Positions 6,180 through 11,608 of a DNA stretch of 11,608 nucleotides are shown here, piece after piece. The translations under genes and the position numbers were made by a program. The stretch's first letter is position 1. Each line of letters opens with the position of its first letter. Source of the stretch: JBGSPQ01 sp041738505 (GTDB lineage Bacteria; Patescibacteriota; Gracilibacteria; UBA1369); contig JBGSPQ010000015.1 of assembly GCA_041738505.1 (NCBI GenBank), positions 1-11,608 on the forward strand, written 5' to 3'. The notes beneath the pieces are model-generated. The model was not told the origin of the DNA. It made no database searches and was given only the letters and a program-made list of their open reading frames with translations.

Positions 6180-7532
6180 ATGAGCAATTTTTGCGACCAG
6201 ACAATTGTTGAATTTATAGGGGGAAAAGGCGGCAACGGAGCCGTAAGTTTTCGCAAAGAAAAATTCGTTGCACACGGAGGACCGAACGGCGGCGACGGTG
6301 GCAACGGAGCCGACATAATCCTGCTTGCCGATAACAACATGAACACATTGGTGGATTATAATAACAAGAAAATCTACCGCGGAGAGGATGGAGGAAAAGG
6401 CACCGGCGACAATTCCAGCGGCAAAAACGGAGAAAACCTTATTCTTAAAGTCCCGACCGGTACACTGGTTATGAATTTGGAAACAAACGAAGTTTTATGT
6501 GATTTAAATAAACAAGGTAAAAAATTTATCGTCGCCAGAGGGGGCAAAGGGGGCCTTGGCAATGCCAGATTCAAAAGTTCCATCAACCAGACACCGCGAT
6601 TTGCCGAAACCGGAGAGGACGGACAAATCCGCAAGGCGATATTGGAATTACGACTTGTTGCCGACATAGGAATCATCGGGTTCCCCTCATCGGGAAAATC
6701 CACACTGATCTCCCGAATATCAAAAGCAAAGCCCAAAATCGCCGATTATCCATTTACAACACTTATTCCAAATTTGGGAGTTGTAAATATGGCGGATTTT
6801 GATAAAAGAATTAAAGATTCTTTTGTGGTAGCCGATATTCCCGGACTCATTGAAGGGGCCCATAAAGGAAAAGGCCTGGGACACAAATTTTTGAAGCACG
6901 TCTCCAGAACAGAGGCTCTTGTCCACCTTATCGATCCCACCAGAGACAGTATTGAAGACTTGGAAATAATAAACAAAGAACTCAAGGCATTTGACGACAC
7001 ACTGTCTCAAAAAAAACAGATTATTGCTGTATCTAAAGCCGATACCTTGGACAAAGATTCCATTGCCGGCTTTGTAAAAAAACTTATCAAATCCAATCCT
7101 TCTTTAAAAAAGAACCTTCACATAATTTCATCTGCATCCGGAACAGGAATCAATGAACTCATTTTTGACATGTACGAACACGTAAAAAACATCAGGAAAG
7201 AACGCACAATAAACCTTAAAAAAGAGGATATTCTGATTGACGCGGAAGAAGAGGTGATCTTTAGACCGCACATGAGAGAGAAAAAATTTGAAATAACCTT
7301 TCGCCGAACCAAAAAAGAGGCCGAAACAGGTAAAACCAGGAAAATTTTTGACGTCAAAGGCTCCCGCATTGAGCAGGTTGTCCGCATGACGGATATTGAA
7401 AACCCCGAAGGACTGGAAAGGATTTACCATTTTTTGAACAGAATGGGAATACAGCGGGAATTGATCAAAATTGGTGCAAAAAACGGTGACCGCATACGCA
7501 TAGCAAGCAAAACATTTAAAATGAGAACATAA
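6180..7532 (+). CDS. obg: Obg/CgtA family GTPase
   Basis: Obg is a 50S-associated GTPase involved in late large-subunit assembly and growth control. The 450-residue protein has all three family parts. The glycine-rich Obg fold (1-158) includes GGKGGNGAVSFRKEKF and GGPNGGDGGNGAD. The G domain has P-loop GFPSSGKS (167-174), switch PFTT (191-194), DIPGLIEGA (219-227) and G5 SAS (318-320). The C-terminal OCT domain (about 385-447) holds RIEQVVRMTDIENPEG and a closing GDRIRI. The G4 motif is SKAD (285-288) rather than NKxD, so the base-contacting Asn is replaced by Ser; the Asp that selects guanine is kept. pth starts one base after its stop, so the two are probably co-transcribed and translationally coupled. 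No Shine-Dalgarno is seen at its own start. Confidence 0.96.
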   Translation: MSNFCDQTIVEFIGGKGGNGAVSFRKEKFVAHGGPNGGDGGNGADIILLADNNMNTLVDYNNKKIYRGEDGGKGTGDNSSGKNGENLILKVPTGTLVMNLETNEVLCDLNKQGKKFIVARGGKGGLGNARFKSSINQTPRFAETGEDGQIRKAILELRLVADIGIIGFPSSGKSTLISRISKAKPKIADYPFTTLIPNLGVVNMADFDKRIKDSFVVADIPGLIEGAHKGKGLGHKFLKHVSRTEALVHLIDPTRDSIEDLEIINKELKAFDDTLSQKKQIIAVSKADTLDKDSIAGFVKKLIKSNPSLKKNLHIISSASGTGINELIFDMYEHVKNIRKERTINLKKEDILIDAEEEVIFRPHMREKKFEITFRRTKKEAETGKTRKIFDVKGSRIEQVVRMTDIENPEGLERIYHFLNRMGIQRELIKIGAKNGDRIRIASKTFKMRT

Positions 7533-7533
7533 A

Positions 7534-8103
7534 ATGAAACTAATTGCGGGACTCGGCAACCCGGGTGATCAATACCAAAAAACCCGCCACAATATCGGGT
7601 TTATGGCAGTACATAAATTGCAAAAAACACTGGAATTTCCGGAATTTAAAATTGAACAAAAATTTGATGCGGCCATAAGCGAGGGTACACTTGAAAATGA
7701 AAAAGTTATTTTAGCTCAACCCCTGTCCCATATGAACAATTCCGGTATCCCCGTTCAAAAAATTATTCACTATTTTAAAATCAAACCCGAAGATTGCGTT
7801 GTAATATGCGATGATTTGGACACGGAATTCGGTAAAATCAGAATTCGCAAAAATGGGGGACCCGGTACACATAACGGCTTAAAGTCGGTAACCGAACATA
7901 TAGGCCGCGACTATATCCGCATTAAAATGGGCATAGAAAACAGACCCGCGGACTCAACAAAACCCAATACAACGTCATACGTTTTGGACCAATTCAATAA
8001 AGCCGAATCCCAGAAATTGCCGGAATTGATTGAACGAGCCGGATCGGCCGCCCGGACAATATTGGTTGACGGAATAGACTGCGCAATGAATAAATACAAT
8101 TAA
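7534..8103 (+). CDS. pth: Peptidyl-tRNA hydrolase
   Basis: Pth cleaves the ester bond of peptidyl-tRNAs that drop off the ribosome, recycling the tRNA. The 189-residue length is typical of bacterial Pth1. Key residues are in place: GLGNPG with Asn9, TRHNIGF with the catalytic His19, MNNSG with Asn68, CDDLD holding the catalytic Asp (93 or 94), and GGPGTHNGLKS with His113 and Asn114. The usual PKTFMN segment reads PLSHMN here, a local divergence next to the active-site Asn. The start sits one base after the obg stop and has no Shine-Dalgarno, which suggests reinitiation by ribosomes finishing obg. Confidence 0.96.
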   Translation: MKLIAGLGNPGDQYQKTRHNIGFMAVHKLQKTLEFPEFKIEQKFDAAISEGTLENEKVILAQPLSHMNNSGIPVQKIIHYFKIKPEDCVVICDDLDTEFGKIRIRKNGGPGTHNGLKSVTEHIGRDYIRIKMGIENRPADSTKPNTTSYVLDQFNKAESQKLPELIERAGSAARTILVDGIDCAMNKYN

Positions 8104-8106
8104 TTC

Positions 8107-8135
8107 TTGATTTTTTTATCAATCTTAAGTAGATT
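8107..8135 (+). promoter_or_regulatory. Promoter candidate for rplU
   Basis: TTGATT (8107-8112), a 17-base spacer and TAGATT (8130-8135) lie in the 61-base pth-rplU gap. The -10 box ends 29 bases before the rplU ATG. A second AT-rich box (GCTATA, 8136-8141) overlaps this region. The gene could also be read from the obg-pth transcript. Confidence 0.4.
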
Positions 8136-8164
8136 GCTATAGCTATTTTTTAAAGTAACATCAC

Positions 8165-8479
8165 ATGTTCGCAGTTGTAGTAATAGGAGGGAAACAGTTT
8201 AAAGTAAGCCAAGGAGACCTGATTGAGGTGGACAGACTGCCCGAAGAGGAAGGCAAAACCGTAACATTTGACACGGTGCTTCTTTACGGGGAATCGGAAA
8301 AATCGGCAAAAATCGGCAAACCCTATGTGGAAGGAGCTTCTGTGGAAGCCAAAGTGCTGGAACATGCAAAAGCCGATAAAATCAGAGTGGTAAAGTTCAT
8401 AGCGAAAAAGAGACATCAAAAAACCTATGGACACAGACAGCCGCTTTCAAAACTGGAAATCACCTCGGTTAAAGGCTAA
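8165..8479 (+). CDS. rplU: 50S ribosomal protein bL21
   Basis: bL21 binds 23S rRNA in the large subunit. The 104-residue protein matches the family end to end: FAVVVIGGKQFKVSQGD at the N-terminus, a central DTVLLYG and GKPYVEGASVEAKV, and the basic KFIAKKRHQKTYGHRQPLSKLEI rRNA-binding tail. In many bacteria rplU is followed by rpmA (bL27) and obg. Here obg and pth precede it, and the gene after it is an rluD-type gene on the other strand, with no rpmA in the window. Its last 11 bases overlap that opposing gene. No Shine-Dalgarno precedes the ATG. Confidence 0.95.
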   Translation: MFAVVVIGGKQFKVSQGDLIEVDRLPEEEGKTVTFDTVLLYGESEKSAKIGKPYVEGASVEAKVLEHAKADKIRVVKFIAKKRHQKTYGHRQPLSKLEITSVKG

Positions 8480-9419
8480 AGCCTTCACTATCAAGACAAG
8501 CTAACACTTTCTCAAGATCTTCGGGAAGGTCCGATTTTAGTTTAATCTTTCTTTTTCCGTTCGGATGTTGAAACTCAATCTCGGAGGCATGTAAAAACTG
8601 CCTGTTAAGCCCGCAGGCTTTTTCCAGCTTTTTATTAGTTTTAACATTTCCATAAACGTTATCCCCCGCAACCGGGTGTCCTATGGCGGAAAGATGAACA
8701 CGGATTTGATGTGTACGGCCGGATAAAATTTTGATTTTAAGAAGGGCAAAATCATCATACTGTTTAACAACCTCATATTTACTGACAGCCTCTTTCCCGT
8801 GACCTTCCGCCGTTACGGCCATCTTTTTTCTGTCATGTCTGTCCCTTGCTATGGGAGCGATAATTTTACCATTGCCATGCTCCAATTTACCCAAAACCAA
8901 AGCCAGATAAATTTTACTTACCGTCCGATCTTTAAACTGAGAGGAAAGAGACTCATGAGCTTTGTCATTTTTGGCCACCACTATTAATCCGGAGGTGTCT
9001 TTATCAAGCCTGTGAACGATACCCGGGCGCTTTACCCCTCCTATTCCACTCAGCTCGCTCCCGCAATGGTGCAAAATAGCGTTAACCAGCGAATCATCCC
9101 GATGAGAGTCTCCGGTCCCCGGATGAACAACCATCCCCGCATTCTTATCAATAACCAGTAAATCGGAATCCTCAAACAGAACTTTCAAATCCATTTCCAG
9201 CGGCTTGAGCGTCATATCCACGATCTCCGGAACAATAATGGAAATTCGGTCGCCGCCTTTTACCACATAGCTTCTTTTTACGGACTTACCATTGACGGAA
9301 ATTCCTGATCCTTCAATGATTTTTTTAATATATTCACGTGAAAATTCTGTTTTATCAGCCAAAAACTTATCTATCCTTAAGGAATCATCCTCGCCGGCAA
9401 GTACAATTATTTTATTCAT
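8469..9419 (-). CDS. RluA/RluD-family 23S rRNA pseudouridine synthase
   Basis: The enzyme isomerises specific uridines to pseudouridine, probably in 23S rRNA. The 316-residue protein has an N-terminal S4 RNA-binding domain (about 13-65: RIDKFLADKTEFSREYIKK, SVNGKSVKRS, GDRI). The synthase domain follows, with the diagnostic GIVHRLDKDTSGL (133-145) in which Asp139 is the catalytic nucleophile, the same number as in E. coli RluD. Further motifs are KIYLALV and SGRTHQIRVHLSAIGHPVAGD. S4 plus this domain order points to RluD rather than RluA, but the exact target uridines cannot be read from sequence. It converges on rplU with an 11-base overlap and diverges from tyrS. Confidence 0.93.
   Translation of the reverse strand: MNKIIVLAGEDDSLRIDKFLADKTEFSREYIKKIIEGSGISVNGKSVKRSYVVKGGDRISIIVPEIVDMTLKPLEMDLKVLFEDSDLLVIDKNAGMVVHPGTGDSHRDDSLVNAILHHCGSELSGIGGVKRPGIVHRLDKDTSGLIVVAKNDKAHESLSSQFKDRTVSKIYLALVLGKLEHGNGKIIAPIARDRHDRKKMAVTAEGHGKEAVSKYEVVKQYDDFALLKIKILSGRTHQIRVHLSAIGHPVAGDNVYGNVKTNKKLEKACGLNRQFLHASEIEFQHPNGKRKIKLKSDLPEDLEKVLACLDSEGFSL
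8472..8485. other. Small hairpin at the rplU/rluD-family convergent end
   Basis: AAGGC-TAAA-GCCTT forms a perfect 5-bp stem with a 4-base loop, and the rplU stop codon lies in the loop. It reads the same way on both strands, so it could mark the 3' end of both genes. No T-run follows on either strand, so it is at most a weak terminator. Confidence 0.3.
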
Positions 9420-9442
9420 GTTAATCGGTTAATCTACAAAAG

Positions 9443-9471
9443 ATACTAGAGCCCCTCGGAACAAAAGTAAA
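9443..9471 (-). promoter_or_regulatory. Promoter candidate for the rluD-family gene
   Basis: On the minus strand TTTACT (9471-9466), a 17-base spacer and TAGTAT (9448-9443). The -10 box ends 23 bases before the ATG at 9419. Confidence 0.45.
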
Positions 9472-9474
9472 ATA

Positions 9475-9503
9475 TTGTTATTCAAGCAAATTGGCGGTAT
9501 CTT
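9475..9503 (+). promoter_or_regulatory. Promoter candidate for tyrS
   Basis: TTGTTA (9475-9480), a 17-base spacer and TATCTT (9498-9503), ending 27 bases before the tyrS ATG. The leader would be about 20 nt, too short for a T-box or other riboswitch, so the gene is not attenuated in the way many Firmicute tyrS genes are. Confidence 0.45.
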
Positions 9504-9530
9504 TGTCACATAAGTTTACCTCTATTTCAC

Positions 9531-10733
9531 ATGTCAAAATCCGATCTACAAACCATCAATAACATTCTCAACCGCGGAACTGTGGAAGTTCTGGTCAAAA
9601 AAGACCTGGAAAAGAAGCTTATTTCAGGCAAAAAACTCAACATAAAATTCGGCATAGATCCCTCCGGCAAAGACCTACACATTGGGCATATGGTTCCGAT
9701 TCGCAAACTCCAGCAATTTCAGAGTCTGGGACATAAAATCCAGCTTCTGTTCGGCAACTTCACCGGACAAATTGGCGACCCGACCGGGAAAAACCAGACC
9801 AGAACCATCAAAACACAGGAAGAACTGGAGGCAAACGCCAAACATTACTTAAGCCAGGTTAAGAAAATTTTAGACATCAAAAATATAGAAGTGGTATGGA
9901 ACGCCGATTGGCTTAAAAAACTTAATTTCGCCGACGTTTTAAACCTTGCTTCACAATTTACCGTTTCACAAATGATGGAACGTGACATGTTTCAGGAAAG
10001 AACAAAAAAAGACGAACCGGTATCCGTCCATGAATTCATGTACCCGCTGATGCAGGGTTACGATTCCGTGGCGCTTAAAGCCGATGTGGAAATTGGCGGC
10101 ACCGACCAGACTTTTAACCTGCTGGCCGGAAGAACCATCCAAAAAGCTTATGGACAAAAACCTCAGGACATTATAACCGTGCCGATTCTGGAAGGAACGG
10201 ATGGCAAAATGAAAATGGGAAAAACAACCAATAACTACATCGGCGTTAACGAGCCGGCCAATGAAATGTTCGGCAAAGTCATGTCCGTCCCCGATGATTT
10301 GATTATCCGCTACTATGAACTTGCCACAACCATACCGACGGAAGAAATAAATGAAATCAAAAATAAACTGGAAAGAGGCATAAACCCGCGTGACATTAAA
10401 ATGCAATTGGCTAAAGAAATAATTTCCATATACCACGATTCGGCCGCGGCTGACATTGCGGAAAAAGAATTCGTTCAAATTTTCAGCAACAAAGAACTGC
10501 CCACCGCAATTGAGGTAAAAAAGCTTGCCATAAGTAGCGGAAACATTGTAGAATTATTGTCTGTTACCGGCCTCGCCTCTTCCAAAAGCGATGCAAGAAG
10601 ATTGATTCAGGGCGGGGGAGTAAGAATAAACAACGAAAAAATCGACTCGCCCGATCTTGAAATAAGCTTGAAAAAAGAAGTACTGATACAAGTCGGAAAA
10701 AGAAAATTTTTAAAAATTACCGGCTCCAACTGA
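9531..10733 (+). CDS. tyrS: Tyrosyl-tRNA synthetase
   Basis: A class Ic synthetase that charges tRNA-Tyr. The 400-residue length fits the shorter bacterial TyrRS group. The catalytic core has FGIDPSGKDLHIGHMVP with HIGH at 50-53, FTGQIGDPTGK, the tyrosine-site segment YPLMQGYDSVALKADVEIGGTDQ, and the signature loop KMGKT (228-232 region) in place of canonical KMSKS. The C-terminal S4 domain (about 335-398) includes LASSKSDARRLIQGGGVRIN. The gene ends in TGA; since this falls exactly at the end of the S4 domain, TGA is a real stop here. The next gene starts inside the stop (TGATG), implying an operon and coupled translation. There is no Shine-Dalgarno. Confidence 0.95.
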   Translation: MSKSDLQTINNILNRGTVEVLVKKDLEKKLISGKKLNIKFGIDPSGKDLHIGHMVPIRKLQQFQSLGHKIQLLFGNFTGQIGDPTGKNQTRTIKTQEELEANAKHYLSQVKKILDIKNIEVVWNADWLKKLNFADVLNLASQFTVSQMMERDMFQERTKKDEPVSVHEFMYPLMQGYDSVALKADVEIGGTDQTFNLLAGRTIQKAYGQKPQDIITVPILEGTDGKMKMGKTTNNYIGVNEPANEMFGKVMSVPDDLIIRYYELATTIPTEEINEIKNKLERGINPRDIKMQLAKEIISIYHDSAAADIAEKEFVQIFSNKELPTAIEVKKLAISSGNIVELLSVTGLASSKSDARRLIQGGGVRINNEKIDSPDLEISLKKEVLIQVGKRKFLKITGSN

Positions 10734-11608
10734 TGTCAAAAAGCATCCTTACAGAACTTGTTTCTGCTCGCACCCTGGAAAAAATACTGGACAATTTTTC
10801 AAGTGCGACCGGACTTGGGTGTGTAATAAGAGACACCAAGGGTAATCCTATGACCAAAGGCAGTTATCCCACACGGCTCTGGCAGGAAGTGGTCAAACAT
10901 CCTCTTATTGAGCAACAGTATCAGGAATATCTGCTTCAGATGTTTGAAAAAGTGACACGCTCCGGACAAAACGAAATATACAAAAGATATATTGATACTT
11001 ATGCTTTTATTGTCCCCATTTACATAGAGGGACGCGCCGAAGCGTTTTTTGTCGGAGGATTGGGCAGATTCGGCAATCCCAACATGGAACTTTGCATTGA
11101 TGAAGCCAAAAAACTAAACATAGACGTAGATTCATTTCTTGAAATGTACCTGATGCTGCCACTTGTATCACTTGAAAAACTTGAATCATGCGCCAGCTTG
11201 CTGAGAATCATCGGATCAACAATATCCACATTGGCCAAAGAAGGTACGGAAGCAAAAGCCAAACTGGAGGAACTATCCGAAACCCAGGATTTTCTAGAGA
11301 AAAAAATCCAGAAAAATTCCAAAGACCTTCATGATAGTGAGGAAAGATACAGACAATTGTTTAACACCATTAATGACGGCGTGTATGTAACCGACGAAAA
11401 AGGCATAATCAAAGAAATAAACCTGCAGGGTGCAAAACTGTTGGGTTATAACAGTCCCTCCGAACTAATAGGTACAAACATGAGAGATACTTATGTAAAC
11501 CCCGAAGACCGCGACGAATTCACCCGCATAATTTACTGGAAAGGTCATATTGAACATTTCCACCCATACGTTAGACTGAAAAACGGAGACAAAGCCTATT
11601 TTGAGACA
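10733..11608 (+). CDS. Partial sensor protein: PocR-like domain, coiled coil, PAS domain
   Basis: An open frame of 292 codons starts at the ATG that shares a base with the tyrS stop and runs off the window, so the C-terminus is missing. Residues about 10-165 resemble the PocR sensory domain: LEKILDNFSSATGLGCVIRDTKGNPMT, later AFIVPIYIEGRAEAFFVGGLGRFG and a helix leading out. The cysteines many PocR domains carry before the VPI strand are absent here (YKRYIDTYAFIVPI). Residues 168-203 are charged and helical, probably a coiled-coil signalling linker. From 204 a PAS domain begins: SEERYRQLFNTINDGVYVTDEKG, then INLQGAKLLGY, NPEDRDEF and LKNGDKAYF. No transmembrane segment is seen, so it is a cytosolic sensor so far. 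The missing output could be a histidine kinase, GGDEF or other domain. The domain calls are by eye; PAS is firm and PocR is likely. Confidence 0.85.
   Translation, partial: MSKSILTELVSARTLEKILDNFSSATGLGCVIRDTKGNPMTKGSYPTRLWQEVVKHPLIEQQYQEYLLQMFEKVTRSGQNEIYKRYIDTYAFIVPIYIEGRAEAFFVGGLGRFGNPNMELCIDEAKKLNIDVDSFLEMYLMLPLVSLEKLESCASLLRIIGSTISTLAKEGTEAKAKLEELSETQDFLEKKIQKNSKDLHDSEERYRQLFNTINDGVYVTDEKGIIKEINLQGAKLLGYNSPSELIGTNMRDTYVNPEDRDEFTRIIYWKGHIEHFHPYVRLKNGDKAYFET

Noticed and set aside
7128..7559. A 143-codon open frame antisense to the end of obg
   Set aside because: Shadow of the Obg OCT domain; no family resemblance.
8107..8122. Inverted repeat TTGAT-tttttt-ATCAA as a terminator after pth
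   Set aside because: The stem is 5 bp and almost all A-T with no following T-run; it overlaps a better promoter -35 candidate.
9420..9530. T-box riboswitch or other structured leader before tyrS
   Set aside because: The promoter candidate lies only 27 bases before the ATG, no T-box core or terminator/antiterminator pair is visible, and the gap is shared with a divergent gene.
9966..10478. A 170-codon open frame antisense to tyrS
   Set aside because: It lies wholly inside a clear tyrS, the translation is rich in Phe, His and Tyr as expected from reverse-complemented coding sequence, and it resembles no family.
10731..10733. TGA recoded as an amino acid, as in some candidate-phylum bacteria
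   Set aside because: TGA ends tyrS exactly at the end of its S4 domain, and no in-frame TGA occurs inside any conserved gene here.

Overview
This window looks like a housekeeping stretch of a bacterial chromosome. It is moderately AT-rich and gene-dense, with no mobile elements, CRISPR array or long non-coding stretch. The genes cover ribosome biogenesis and translation (der, obg, pth, rplU, an rluD-type pseudouridine synthase, tyrS, one tRNA-Leu) and DNA repair (uvrC). There are also four less standard genes: a nucleotidyltransferase-fold protein, a LOG-family protein, a lone STAS-domain protein, and the front of a PocR/PAS sensor cut by the window end. The genetic code appears standard, since tyrS ends at TGA exactly where the TyrRS fold should end. 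None of the readable starts has a convincing Shine-Dalgarno sequence, and most genes have a sigma70-like promoter only 11-33 bases upstream of the ATG. Compact layout, SD-less starts, a separated rplU and an unusual uvrC together fit a candidate-phylum bacterium (Patescibacteria/CPR-like). That placement is an inference; no marker in the window fixes the taxon.

Layout: 1-53 (-) is the first 17 codons of a gene whose product starts with a signal-peptide-like segment. It diverges from der (160-1545, +). der converges, with a 4-base stop overlap, on a nucleotidyltransferase gene (1542-2456, -). That gene shares a compact bidirectional promoter with uvrC (2515-4842, +). uvrC converges on a LOG-family gene (4851-5534, -), which diverges from a STAS gene (5634-6005, +). 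A tRNA-Leu(CAA) with encoded CCA lies head-on to it (6010-6096, -). Next come obg (6180-7532, +) and pth (7534-8103, +), one base apart, then rplU (8165-8479, +). rplU overlaps the 3' end of an rluD-family gene (8469-9419, -). Finally tyrS (9531-10733, +) is followed, through a TGATG stop/start overlap, by a PocR-PAS sensor gene that runs off the right edge.

Der, Obg, bL21, Pth, the pseudouridine synthase, TyrRS and tRNA-Leu all serve ribosome assembly or translation. UvrC is the incision nuclease of nucleotide excision repair. Its 775-residue form carries a GNAT-like module of about 120 residues inside the C-terminal nuclease domain; this is the most unusual item in the window. The strand switches often, and every same-strand or divergent promoter candidate sits in an intergenic gap of about 110 bases or less, so no gene-free stretch exceeds 300 bases.
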